The notes under the pieces are model-generated. The model made no database searches and had not been told where the DNA came from. It was given only the letters and a program-made list of their open reading frames with translations. Positions 9,639 through 17,939 of a DNA stretch of 43,217 nucleotides are shown here, piece after piece (position 1 is the stretch's first letter; every line of letters starts with the position of its first letter). The stretch comes from Planctomycetota bacterium (GTDB taxonomy: Bacteria; Planctomycetota; Phycisphaerae; Phycisphaerales; SM1A02): NCBI GenBank assembly GCA_009926625.1, contig RFON01000022.1:1-43217 (forward strand), given 5' to 3'. The position numbers were made by a program, and so were the translations under genes.

Positions 9639-10205
9639 ATGCGAACATTGATTCCCTGCCTGCTTGCGTGCTGCCTCGTACTTGGCTGTAGCGGTGGAGA
9701 AGAGTCGGAAGAGATGGAAGTCGCCGAGGGCGACACGATGTACACGCCGCCTTCGAAGCCCACGGTCGCGCCGCCAGTCGTGACGGTGGACATGGCACGA
9801 TACGCACGCGACTTCGGGGCATCGTTCCAGACGCAGGCGGATGCCGTGGACAAGATGGCACAGGGCAGCACGCTCTCGATTGCCGACAGCGACGCCTATT
9901 GCAAGGCGCAGGAGCAGATGGCGCGCTTGGCGCTTGAGATGAATGACATCCTTCAGAAGAATCCTCGCTGGCAGCGCGCCATGACCGAAGCGCTCGAGAA
10001 AGAAGGCAAGGCGGGGATCATTGCGATGTATCACGCCGAGAACGCGCTGAAGAAGGCGAAGTCGTCCGGCAAGTCAGGGCGTGCCACGGGCAAGTGTCCC
10101 GATGAAGTGACGAAGCTCGTTGCGGACAACCAACTCATCATCAACCGCATCCGCGGATTGATGCCGTATTCAAAGGATGAGATGGCGCCTCCCAAGGGCA
10201 AGTGA
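9639..10205 (+). CDS. Small predicted lipoprotein of unknown function
   Basis: The 188-residue product starts MRTLIPCLLACCLVLGC, a lipoprotein signal with lipobox V-L-G-C and the lipidated Cys at 17, followed by an acidic linker (GGEESEEMEVAEGD). The rest is mostly helical, with two further cysteines (SDAYCK and GKCPDE) that could pair across the envelope. No known domain is recognised. The ATG at 9639 was chosen over the in-frame upstream extension from 9543 because it has a strong GGAGG 8 bases ahead and puts the lipobox at the usual distance. It follows sucB after 92 bases with no clear terminator between, so some read-through is possible. It converges on ftsI, with 68 bases between the two stop codons and no convincing terminator hairpin. 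Confidence 0.75.
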   Translation: MRTLIPCLLACCLVLGCSGGEESEEMEVAEGDTMYTPPSKPTVAPPVVTVDMARYARDFGASFQTQADAVDKMAQGSTLSIADSDAYCKAQEQMARLALEMNDILQKNPRWQRAMTEALEKEGKAGIIAMYHAENALKKAKSSGKSGRATGKCPDEVTKLVADNQLIINRIRGLMPYSKDEMAPPKGK

Positions 10206-10273
10206 GGCGATCTGCATTTCCGCTGGGGGGATGAACGCCTGCCGACCAAAGCGCTGCCCTGCGACCTGACTCT

Positions 10274-12301
10274 TCAGCGCCTCGACGAGGTTCGCTGCGC
10301 ACCCGACGGCTTGCCCGACGGAGACTTCACCGCGGACTTTCCGCCCGTGCGAGTGGGCGTGCGATGCGCGATTACGGCAGGTTCATCGGGGTTTGACTCA
10401 GCAGCAAGATCGCCGTCAGTCGCGACATCCGTGAAAATCAGCGCAGCAGCGACGCGCTCCTTGGCATCGGGAGCGAGGTCCTGCCCCGTGGCGAGGATCG
10501 TTGCGCGCCGCTCGGGCAACTGATCAGGCTTCACGCCGAGATACTGCAAGGATTCATCGACCACATCGCGGACCACGGGTCCCGCAATCGAACCGCCGAA
10601 GTGGCCCTTCCGCTTGTCTGGGTCGTCGATCACGCAGAGCACGACAACCCGCGGGTCCTCGTACGGCGCCGCTGCAATGAAGTTCGCGACATAGCGGTCC
10701 TCGAAGTACCCCTTGCCCTGCCCCGCCGGCTTTGGAAGTTGCGCCGTGCCCGACTTGCCGAACATGCGGTAGAGCGCACTCTGCGCGCGACGTCCAGTGC
10801 CTTCGACGAGCACGCCTTCCATCGCGCTTCGCGACTCGAGCGCGATGTGCGTCGGGAGCGCCTGCGTTCGACTGACGGGTGCCGCGTTCGCGGGTGCTGC
10901 ATCGGGCAGCGCAAGACGCGGCTGCGGCAGGAAACCACCGTTGCAGAACGCGCTGAACGCCCGCACCATCTGCACTGGGGTCACGCCGATCTCATGCCCC
11001 ATCGCGACGGAAGTCTGCGTGTACTTCGACCATGACGATGATGGAGTCACCAGTCCGTCGGTCTCACCAAGCAGCCCCAGCCCACTCGGCTTGCCGAAGC
11101 CGAAGCGTTCGATGACGGCGGAGCGCATCTGGTCAAACGACATCCGCTCACCAGCGATTGCCATTCCGCTGTTGAGGCTCTTCACGAGCACCGTTCGCCA
11201 CGACACCGGTCCGTAGTACTTGACATCGCGGATGGCGCGCCCGAACGATGTGCGGTACGGCCCCGTGGTTGGCGTCGGCAGTTTGCTGTTTGGCGAAAAG
11301 ATCCCGATCTCCGTTGCGGCAGCCCACACGAACGGCTTGAATGTCGAGCCTGGCTCGAACGGATCGCTGAGGCATCGGTTGCGACCGAGCGCTGGATCGA
11401 TGCGGCGCGATGGATCAGTCGTGACCTCGTTCCAGCCCGCGCGAGTCTGCAGGATGTCCGCCATGGCAAGCACATCGCCCGTGTGCGGGTCCATCACGAC
11501 GATGCGGCCGCCACCCGCGTTGTACTCGCGCACCGCCTCAGCCAGACGCCGCTCGGCGATGTCCTGAATCACTATGTCGATCGTCAAACGGATGTCAGTG
11601 CCGTCATCGGCAGGCACGAAGTCCCCATCATCAATGTGAAGCACATTCCTTCGGACATCGCGCAGGAATGTGAGCCGGCCGTTCACCGCAGCCAGGCGCT
11701 TCTCGAACGCCAGTTCCGATCCCGACAGCCCCTTGTGCTCGAAGCCGACCTTCCCGATCAGCGGCGCGGCCACGGAACCTTGCGGGTACTCGCGCACGAG
11801 CTTCGATTCGATGCCGACTCCCTCGATCTTGAGGCTGCGAACGCCGTCGAGTTCCGTATCGCTCAGGCTTGGATCAAGCACTACATAGCGATCGTCAGCC
11901 CGCGCGCGAAAGATTGCTTCGATGTCGGCGGCGGGGCGTCCGAGCACGGTGGACAGCGACATCGCTGCTTCGGTGAAAGGATCTGCGGTCGACACCGCCT
12001 GCGGATCCGTGCGGAGACCTTGCTGCAACTTCTCCTGCCCGACCTTCCAGATCGTCGCGGGATCCGCGAAGAGGCGGTGCCCGACGACGCTCGTCGCAAG
12101 GATGCGCCCGCGTCGATCCATCAGCCTTCCCCGCGCAGCCAATTCGACCGATGTGGAGGTTCGCGACCCCATGGCTGGCGAGAGTCTTTGCGGTGGCAGC
12201 GTCTTGAGTTGCGTGACACGAACGAGCGTCACGGTCATCAGCATGACGACGATGCAGATGACCCAGTGGGTCCACGCGCGAATTCGCTGCGGGTCATTCA
12301 T
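10274..12301 (-). CDS. ftsI: Division-type peptidoglycan transpeptidase (FtsI / class B PBP)
   Basis: This 675-residue class B penicillin-binding protein cross-links septal peptidoglycan. A single N-terminal membrane anchor (residues 10-30, THWVICIVVMLMTVTLVRVT) is followed by the PBP dimer/pedestal domain (RGRLMDRRGRILATS near 58-71) and the transpeptidase domain with all three motifs: S319-T-F-K322 (FEPGSTFKPF), S375-L-N377, and K516-S-G-T519. There are no PASTA repeats. A C-terminal Ser/Arg/Lys-rich tail of about 70 residues (TPTRTGGKSAVKSPSGKPSG) extends past the catalytic domain. The ATG overlaps the stop of the FtsL-like gene (ATGA), and the position after rsmH and an FtsL-like protein matches the classic division cluster, so FtsI fits better than PBP2/MrdA. 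It is the last gene of the long leftward run. Confidence 0.93.
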   Translation of the reverse strand: MNDPQRIRAWTHWVICIVVMLMTVTLVRVTQLKTLPPQRLSPAMGSRTSTSVELAARGRLMDRRGRILATSVVGHRLFADPATIWKVGQEKLQQGLRTDPQAVSTADPFTEAAMSLSTVLGRPAADIEAIFRARADDRYVVLDPSLSDTELDGVRSLKIEGVGIESKLVREYPQGSVAAPLIGKVGFEHKGLSGSELAFEKRLAAVNGRLTFLRDVRRNVLHIDDGDFVPADDGTDIRLTIDIVIQDIAERRLAEAVREYNAGGGRIVVMDPHTGDVLAMADILQTRAGWNEVTTDPSRRIDPALGRNRCLSDPFEPGSTFKPFVWAAATEIGIFSPNSKLPTPTTGPYRTSFGRAIRDVKYYGPVSWRTVLVKSLNSGMAIAGERMSFDQMRSAVIERFGFGKPSGLGLLGETDGLVTPSSSWSKYTQTSVAMGHEIGVTPVQMVRAFSAFCNGGFLPQPRLALPDAAPANAAPVSRTQALPTHIALESRSAMEGVLVEGTGRRAQSALYRMFGKSGTAQLPKPAGQGKGYFEDRYVANFIAAAPYEDPRVVVLCVIDDPDKRKGHFGGSIAGPVVRDVVDESLQYLGVKPDQLPERRATILATGQDLAPDAKERVAAALIFTDVATDGDLAAESNPDEPAVIAHRTPTRTGGKSAVKSPSGKPSGAQRTSSRR

Positions 12302-12606
12302 CCGCCGATTTCCGTGCTCCGCTGCGGCGGATTGCTCGGCGCGGCATCGAGTCGCACCGGTTCAAGCCGATACGGAATCGCGCGCCAACGGCGATCGAGC
12401 CGGTCGACGGCACTCCGAACATCATCGGGACTTGTGCGGCGCGCGATCTCCGTGCGGAGCGACCAGAGCGTCCGCTCTTGCTCGAGCATGCGCCAGTGTG
12501 CGCGCGAGATATCGCGTGCCAACTCGTATCGCTGCTGGCGCTGCGCCAACACGCCGCAGGCGAGCACGCCCACACCAACGATGATTGCGGCGATCTTCGC
12601 GAACAC
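12298..12606 (-). CDS. FtsL-like small bitopic division protein
   Basis: This protein of about 102 residues has one membrane segment at the N-terminus (FAKIAAIIVGVGVLACGVLA), then a charged helical region likely to form a coiled coil (QRQQRYELARDISRAHWRML), and a short proline-rich end. Size, topology and location between rsmH and ftsI are those of FtsL, which pairs with FtsB and activates FtsWI; sequence similarity alone is too weak for certainty. I chose the GTG at 12604-12606, 10 bases after the stop of the LysM gene. A longer in-frame TTG start at 12651 would overlap that gene by 35 bases. Neither start has a good ribosome-binding site. Its stop overlaps the ftsI ATG. Confidence 0.7.
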   Translation of the reverse strand: MFAKIAAIIVGVGVLACGVLAQRQQRYELARDISRAHWRMLEQERTLWSLRTEIARRTSPDDVRSAVDRLDRRWRAIPYRLEPVRLDAAPSNPPQRSTEIGG

Positions 12607-12616
12607 CGCCGAATTC

Positions 12617-13360
12617 TCAGAGATCGCTTGGAACGCGCAGCGACTTTCCAATCCGAAGGTCGCTCGGGTTCTTCATGCGGTCACGGTTCGCTTGATAGAT
12701 GGCTTCCCACTTCTTGGCGGAGCCCAGTTCGCGCGCAGCGATTGCGCCGAGGGTGTCCCCCTTCTGGATGACATACTCGCGCCCCGATGCCGCCGGCGTC
12801 GGTTGCGCCAACTGCGGCATCGATGCTTGCTGCAGCGGCACGGCGACCTGCTGCAGCGACGGCGCAGGCGCTGCCTCGCCGCGCAGCACATGCACAGCCG
12901 GCAAACGCACCGTCATTCCCGCGCGCATCTTCGTTGGGTTGGGAATCGTTGCCTTGTTGAACTCAGCGAGTTCCTTCCACAGGTTGCCGTTGCCGTACTT
13001 CGCCTGGCAGAGCTTGTAGAGCGTCTCCCCCTCGCGCAGCGTGTACAACTCGACGGGCAATCCCACAGGATCTGCGCCCTGCACGGGTGATGGAACGATC
13101 CCCTCTGGCAGCGCAACGGTATCGCCGCCCTGCTGGAATTGCCGCTGCTTCGCAGCAGGCTGCGGCGCGGTCGCGCCAGTCACTTGGATCGGCTGGATGG
13201 AAATTGGTGCAGCCGGTCGCACTTCACGGATCTGGGTGTTCGCCGCAAGATCTGCGGTCGGGCGGCGCTGTCCCGCTGAGAAGTGGTCGGAAATCAGGAT
13301 GCCGACGAACAGCAGCAGCCCGAAGCCGAGGACGATGGCGAGTTTGTGCTCTCGTGTCAT
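12617..13360 (-). CDS. Membrane-anchored protein with two LysM domains, in the division cluster
   Basis: The 247-residue product has a short cytoplasmic start (MTREHK), one transmembrane segment (LAIVLGFGLLLFVGILI), a periplasmic Pro/Gln-rich linker and two LysM domains. The first is around residues 105-160 (LREGETLYKLCQAKYGNGNL, ending RAGMTVRLP). The second is at the C-terminus (IQKGDTLGAIAARELGSAKK, ending IGKSLRVP). LysM binds N-acetylglucosamine in peptidoglycan, so the protein probably tethers the inner membrane to the wall or helps position the septal machinery. No catalytic domain is attached. It starts in an ATGA overlap with the rsmH stop and has an AGGAAG upstream. A LysM gene at this spot is not part of the textbook rsmH-ftsL-ftsI order. 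Confidence 0.88.
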   Translation of the reverse strand: MTREHKLAIVLGFGLLLFVGILISDHFSAGQRRPTADLAANTQIREVRPAAPISIQPIQVTGATAPQPAAKQRQFQQGGDTVALPEGIVPSPVQGADPVGLPVELYTLREGETLYKLCQAKYGNGNLWKELAEFNKATIPNPTKMRAGMTVRLPAVHVLRGEAAPAPSLQQVAVPLQQASMPQLAQPTPAASGREYVIQKGDTLGAIAARELGSAKKWEAIYQANRDRMKNPSDLRIGKSLRVPSDL

Positions 13361-14337
13361 GGGAGGGACTTCCTTGTCCCGAGCGCGATTGCTCGGAGCT
13401 TTGCAGACCTTGCCCGGGGGTTTGCCGCGACTTCAGTGTCGCTGGCAACCTCGGGCCGACGAGTCAACCGGTGAGCCAACGCGGCGTCCACCAGCGCGGC
13501 GAATGAGCGCTTGACTTGGCGGTCCTCCAACGAATGAAAGGAGATGACCGCTACACGAGCCTCGTCCGAGAGCCACCCTGCGCCACGCGCTTCCGCCGCC
13601 GAGGTGATCGACCCCAGCAGTTCCTCCAAGGCTCTCAGCTCGTCGTTGACGGCGATCCGAAGCGCCATGAAGGTTCGTGTGGCAGGGTGCAATCGGGAGA
13701 ACCGTGCGCGCGAGCCGTATGCCTCGCGCACGAGTCGAGCCAAATGCGCCGTCGTCGTAATCGGCTGAGTGATTCGAGATTGTGCAATTTTGCGAGCGAT
13801 TGCGCGAGAAAACGGGTCCTCGCCAAGCGTGGCGATCAGGCTGGCGATATCGGACTCGCTGAGGTCTCGGACGAGATCCGCTGCGGTCACGGGAAGCGAG
13901 CGGTCGAGGCGCATGTCGAGCGGACCATCGTCATGGAACGAGAAACCCCGATCGGGTGTGTCGATCTGATTGCTCGACACGCCGAGGTCGGCAATCAGGA
14001 TGTCCGCACGAACTCCCAGTCGGTCCGCGACAGTCGCAACCGAACGGAAATCTGCATGAACGCCTTCGATGCGCGAGTGCGGCGCGGCAGTGCGGGTGCG
14101 TTCAAGTGCATGCTGGAGGTTTCCAGCATCGCGGTCAAGCAGGATGACGACACCTGGGTCGACTGCGGCTGCCAACGCGCTTGCGTGTCCGCCGCGCCCC
14201 GCCGTTGCATCGATCACGCAACCACCACGCTTCGGAGCCGTCAAGTCGATCACTGAAGCGAGCAAGACGGGCTGGTGCCCATGCGCATGACGACTCGAAT
14301 CCTCGGCTGCCGCATTCCCCGCGCTGTCGTGCGTCAC
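13357..14337 (-). CDS. rsmH: 16S rRNA (cytosine1402-N4)-methyltransferase RsmH (MraW)
   Basis: RsmH methylates N4 of C1402 in the decoding centre of 16S rRNA using S-adenosylmethionine. The 326-residue protein has the N-terminal substrate region (GHQPVLLASVIDL), the SAM-binding loop (VIDATAGRGGHASALAA), ILIADLGVSSNQIDTPDRGF, RAIARKIAQSR, and the C-terminal ISFHSLEDRQVKRSF signature. Length is normal. The GTG start overlaps the stop of the upstream glycosyltransferase gene by 4 bases (GTGA), and its own stop overlaps the LysM gene. rsmH is usually first or second in the division cluster after mraZ; here mraZ is absent and a polysaccharide-priming enzyme takes that place. Confidence 0.95.
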   Translation of the reverse strand: MTHDSAGNAAAEDSSRHAHGHQPVLLASVIDLTAPKRGGCVIDATAGRGGHASALAAAVDPGVVILLDRDAGNLQHALERTRTAAPHSRIEGVHADFRSVATVADRLGVRADILIADLGVSSNQIDTPDRGFSFHDDGPLDMRLDRSLPVTAADLVRDLSESDIASLIATLGEDPFSRAIARKIAQSRITQPITTTAHLARLVREAYGSRARFSRLHPATRTFMALRIAVNDELRALEELLGSITSAAEARGAGWLSDEARVAVISFHSLEDRQVKRSFAALVDAALAHRLTRRPEVASDTEVAANPRARSAKLRAIALGTRKSLP

Positions 14338-15671
14338 ACCAATTGGTCCGACTTGCCCGCATGAATGGGCGTTTCATCGGGCCCCGCTTCTGACCGCTCC
14401 ACTGTTCGACGATCATGCAGCGTCTGCTCGATCCAGCGCTGGATCAGCGCGATCTTCACCGCCACTGCCACGACGATCCCGAAGAACGCAGCGCCGATCG
14501 CATACACCACAAGCACGCGTGTCTCGGTCAGGAGCAATACTGCAGTGAGTGCGACGCCAATCACGGTGAACGACATGGTGATGCCGTACAGCGCACAGAC
14601 AGCCTTCCTGACTGATCCGAAGAAGCGCTTGACCTGATGGTGGATGTGCTGCGCATCGGGTGTGCTCAATGGAACGCCTGCAACCTTGCGGCGGATGATG
14701 GCGAGCGTGGTGTCTGTGATCGGCAGCCCGAAGACGATGAAGCCAGCCACCACGAGACTCGGCGGTCCGTCTTCGCCGAACAGCAGCACGATCGTCACAC
14801 ACAGGTACCCGATCAGCAGGCTCCCGCAATCGCCGAGGAAAATGACCGCTGGATTGAAGTTCCAAGGAAGGAATCCGAGAGTGGTTCCAAGAAGTGCCAG
14901 CGCGAGCGCCACGCGAACTCCAACGAGGCTGGTCGACGGATTTTCGATCATGACCGTGGACGCAACAAGCAGCCCCATGGCCAGGAACCCCATCGACATG
15001 ATCGTCGCGCTCCCCGTCAGGAGACCATCGAGACCGTCAATCAGGTTGGCCGCATTGCATCCTGCGATGATGACGAAGGCGAGGAATCCAGTGCCGATCC
15101 AGTAGTACAGCGTTCCCGCTTGAACAGCAACGCCTCCGAGGGTGAACAGCACCTCGTCCGGCATGCCGAGGAACGGGGAGAGAATTCCCGTGACAGCTCC
15201 GATGCCGATGCTGGACGAGGCCAGTGCAGCTGCGGCAACGAGTTGTCCCGCGATCTTCAGCCGCGCATCCCACTTCCAGATGTCGTCGGCAAGCCCAGTG
15301 AGGGCGATGGCGACAGCCCCGACGAGAATCGACAGCGGCACGGGGGCCAATTCCTCGGCAGAACCATCAACCGCGACGAGCGCAGCGAACATCGCCGCCA
15401 CGAATCCGATGAACACGGCAAGTCCCCCGAGGTACGCAACGGGAGTCGAATGCACTTTGCGCTTTCCGTCCGGCTTGTCGATGACACCGAACTCGAAGGC
15501 AATCCACCGAACGAGCGGCGTGGCCACGAGGGTGACAAGGAAGCCCGCGATGAAGACGGGCGCGAACGAATTCAGGATCTCGACCGCATCCACGAGCACC
15601 TCGTGGACCTCAGGACGATCCAGGAGCCCCCCCGACGGCAACGGCCACGCTGGGGTGACTTCCGTGATCAC
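14334..15671 (-). CDS. WecA/TagO-type undecaprenyl-phosphate sugar-1-phosphate transferase
   Basis: The 445-residue integral membrane enzyme belongs to the MraY/WecA family, which moves a UDP-linked HexNAc-1-phosphate onto undecaprenyl phosphate to start glycan synthesis. Family signatures are visible: GLADDIWKWDARLK (first Asp pair), NAANLIDGLDGL, FLGDCGSLLIG and the C-terminal TPDAQHIHHQVKRFFGS. The HxHH end and NxxNxxDGLDGL form fit WecA/TagO/WbpL enzymes rather than MraY. About ten membrane spans can be traced. It starts with GTG two bases after the stop of the chain-length gene and ends inside the rsmH start, so translation is probably coupled on both sides. Its role is most likely priming of the exopolysaccharide made by this cluster. 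The sugar it uses cannot be read from the sequence. Confidence 0.88.
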   Translation of the reverse strand: MITEVTPAWPLPSGGLLDRPEVHEVLVDAVEILNSFAPVFIAGFLVTLVATPLVRWIAFEFGVIDKPDGKRKVHSTPVAYLGGLAVFIGFVAAMFAALVAVDGSAEELAPVPLSILVGAVAIALTGLADDIWKWDARLKIAGQLVAAAALASSSIGIGAVTGILSPFLGMPDEVLFTLGGVAVQAGTLYYWIGTGFLAFVIIAGCNAANLIDGLDGLLTGSATIMSMGFLAMGLLVASTVMIENPSTSLVGVRVALALALLGTTLGFLPWNFNPAVIFLGDCGSLLIGYLCVTIVLLFGEDGPPSLVVAGFIVFGLPITDTTLAIIRRKVAGVPLSTPDAQHIHHQVKRFFGSVRKAVCALYGITMSFTVIGVALTAVLLLTETRVLVVYAIGAAFFGIVVAVAVKIALIQRWIEQTLHDRRTVERSEAGPDETPIHAGKSDQLV

Positions 15672-15673
15672 TG

Positions 15674-17920
15674 TCAGGTCGCTCCGCTGGCCGGCGTTGG
15701 AATCGTCGCTTCGGTCGGGGTCTCTGCCGCGTATCTCGAGGCCATCTCCGCGTTCTTGCGGTAGTAGCCGCCAGCAGTCTGCTCTGGTCGGTTCAGGACG
15801 GCTCCGATGAACCGCCCGCGCTGGGCGGTCAGTTGTCCAATGAGTCGACCGATGAGTCCGCGCTGATCACGCATGGCCCGAACGACGAGCATGGACCCAT
15901 CGACGCGGTTGGCAACAGCCATCGACTCTGCCGCAAGTGCCATCGGCGCAGTGTCGATCAGCACGAGGTCGTACTGCTCACGCATCGCGCCCATCACTTC
16001 GGTCATCCGCAGCGTGTCGAGCAGTTCGATCATGTGGCTTCGACCTGCGCCCACAACATCGGCTCCGATGGCGGCACGCTGCACGACATCCGCAAGCGTG
16101 TTGGTGCCGGCAAGCACATCACCGAGACCAAGCCCTCCCTCTGGAAGTCCGAAGGCTGTGCACAGCCCTGGACGCCTGAAGTTCGCATCCACCACGAGCA
16201 CACGCTTGCCGATGACGAGCGCGCTCGACGCCAGATTGGTGATGATGGCGGTTGCGCCGGCGCCAGGCAATGCCGAAAAGATGCCGACAACCGAGCCGCC
16301 TTGATCGGCGAGGTTCTTGATGAGATTGGTCGAGACTTGCCGCAAGGACTCGGCGAGCGCCGACTGCGGCGACTCACGAACCACGAACGACACCCTCGCC
16401 GGCGCGGTGGGATCATCCCTCCGATCGGGGATGACTCCGAGCACGCGGCCACTCGCCAACGCCGCCAACTCGCTCGCGAATCGGACTCGCTGGTCCATGA
16501 ACTCCTTGAGGAAGATCAGTCCAACGCCGACCAGGATCACCAGCACCCAAACGCCAGGAAGTACGACCTTCCAATTCGGGAAGAACAGTTCGCGAGGCGT
16601 CAGCGCACGCTGCGCCACTTCGACGGGAACCGAATCCTCGCGCGAGCGTGCAAGGTCGAGTTCGCCGACCGTCTTGGCAACGACACCGCGCTCCTCCTCG
16701 AGGCGCTTCTGGCGCTCCTTCATCGCCTCCAGTTCCGCAACGCGCGAAGCCAATTCCTCAATCCGCTTTCGTTCGAGTTCGAAGTCGCCCGTCTGCTTCT
16801 TCAGCAGATCTTCAAGCCCACCCTGACGATCAGTCACGCTCTTGAACTGACCGTTCAAGTCACGCTGGACGATCTCGTCGAGTGCCTTGTCCTTCTGGGC
16901 CCGCGCCGAAGCGAGCGTCTCCTCTGCATACCGCACCTCTGGATGCTGCGGGCCGAAGCGCGCATTCTTGCTCTGGAGCTGGATCGTCAGGTCATTGAGA
17001 TCGCGGTTGAGCTGCATGAGCGCAGGATCCATCTCCGCCTTCTGGATGTCGTCCTTCGATGGCTCGAGCCGCCCCTGCAACTTGGAATCCAGTTGCCCAC
17101 GCTGCGACTTCACCAGACTCAGGTCCATCGTCGTCTCAGCGATCAACTTCTGCAGTTCCTCGAGCCCACGCTGCGACTGCTGCGCGTTCTCCTCGAATGC
17201 AGGAATCCCCTCTTCCGTGATGAAACGGCGAATCGCCGCCTTCATGCTGTCGATCTGCTGGTCCAATTCGTTCTGCTTCTTCACGAAGACCTGCTTGATG
17301 CCGTTGAACTTGCGGTCGCTCTCGGCGTTCAGCATGTCGAGATAGGTGGTCGTGATCGCGTTCAGCACGACCGGCACATCGCCGGCGACATGTGCCTTCC
17401 AATACAGTGCGAAGAATTGGGTACCGCGGCGATGTCCAGACGAGATCTCGTCCTCAAGGTCATCGACAGCCTCGTCCACCACGAACTGCCCGTTGTCATC
17501 GAGGTAGTACTCGTGCCAGGATGTCTTCAACACATCCTTGCTGGAAATCGCCTTCACGAGCACATCGCGCATGACCATCTGTTGCGCTTCCGTCTGTGCA
17601 AGTCGAGCGACGGTTTCCTCCTGCGTCGCGTTCTCGCCAAAGATCTCCGTTGCCTCGCCCAGTTGGGGACGCAGGCGAAGGATCACCTGACCGCTGTAGA
17701 GCGGGTAGAGATACTCCGCGCCGAATTGGAACACGACGGCGAACACGGCTCCGCCGATGGTCCACCAGATGATCTTCTTCCAGTTCTGCTGCAGGACGCG
17801 GACGGGATCGATCGTCGCTCCCCGCGTAACGGTTGGCTGCGAACGGGGTGCGCCCGAAGCCCGTTGCGGGGCGCTGGCTGAAGGGGTGTTTGAGGGCGAA
17901 CCTGATGTTGGCGAAACCAC
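15674..17920 (-). CDS. Wzz/Wzc-like polysaccharide chain-length protein with degenerate P-loop kinase domain
   Basis: The 748-residue protein has the co-polymerase architecture of Wzc/GumC/ExoP. A Ser/Pro-rich cytoplasmic start precedes TM1 (about 50-72), a long periplasmic coiled-coil region (about 200-430, many Glu/Gln/Lys heptads) and TM2 (about 453-471), followed by a cytoplasmic CpsD/ParA-like domain. In that domain the Walker A region reads SALPGAGATA (549-558): the invariant Lys is Ala556. Walker A' reads VLVVDANFRRP, with Asn580 where Asp is usual. Walker B (LVLIDTAPMAL, Asp656) is kept. Tyrosines are few at the C-terminus (GGYYRK, SRYAAE) compared with the Tyr cluster of active BY-kinases. 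I infer a structural or ATP-sensing role without normal kinase activity. GTG start with AAAGGAAG about 8 bases upstream. It follows the giant TPR gene by 19 bases. Confidence 0.9.
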   Translation of the reverse strand: MVSPTSGSPSNTPSASAPQRASGAPRSQPTVTRGATIDPVRVLQQNWKKIIWWTIGGAVFAVVFQFGAEYLYPLYSGQVILRLRPQLGEATEIFGENATQEETVARLAQTEAQQMVMRDVLVKAISSKDVLKTSWHEYYLDDNGQFVVDEAVDDLEDEISSGHRRGTQFFALYWKAHVAGDVPVVLNAITTTYLDMLNAESDRKFNGIKQVFVKKQNELDQQIDSMKAAIRRFITEEGIPAFEENAQQSQRGLEELQKLIAETTMDLSLVKSQRGQLDSKLQGRLEPSKDDIQKAEMDPALMQLNRDLNDLTIQLQSKNARFGPQHPEVRYAEETLASARAQKDKALDEIVQRDLNGQFKSVTDRQGGLEDLLKKQTGDFELERKRIEELASRVAELEAMKERQKRLEEERGVVAKTVGELDLARSREDSVPVEVAQRALTPRELFFPNWKVVLPGVWVLVILVGVGLIFLKEFMDQRVRFASELAALASGRVLGVIPDRRDDPTAPARVSFVVRESPQSALAESLRQVSTNLIKNLADQGGSVVGIFSALPGAGATAIITNLASSALVIGKRVLVVDANFRRPGLCTAFGLPEGGLGLGDVLAGTNTLADVVQRAAIGADVVGAGRSHMIELLDTLRMTEVMGAMREQYDLVLIDTAPMALAAESMAVANRVDGSMLVVRAMRDQRGLIGRLIGQLTAQRGRFIGAVLNRPEQTAGGYYRKNAEMASRYAAETPTEATIPTPASGAT

Positions 17921-17939
17921 GTGGCGCTTCCTTTCTTGG

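Noticed and set aside
10206-10290. Possible terminator between the lipoprotein and ftsI (GCGCTG/CAGCGC)
   Set aside because: The arms are short, the loop is long and only three Ts follow. It also overlaps the ftsI stop codon, so it was not called.
11483-13090. A 535-codon plus-strand open frame covering ftsI, the FtsL-like gene and the LysM gene
   Set aside because: It crosses three well-supported minus-strand genes and shows no domain or start signal of its own.
14334-15671. Identification of the membrane transferase as MraY
   Set aside because: Its position beside rsmH invites this, but the HIHHQ end and NAANLIDGLDGL form match WecA/TagO enzymes better than MraY.
15833-17881. A 682-codon open frame on the plus strand
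   Set aside because: It is antisense to the chain-length gene; the translation is a His/Arg/Leu-rich shadow without domains.
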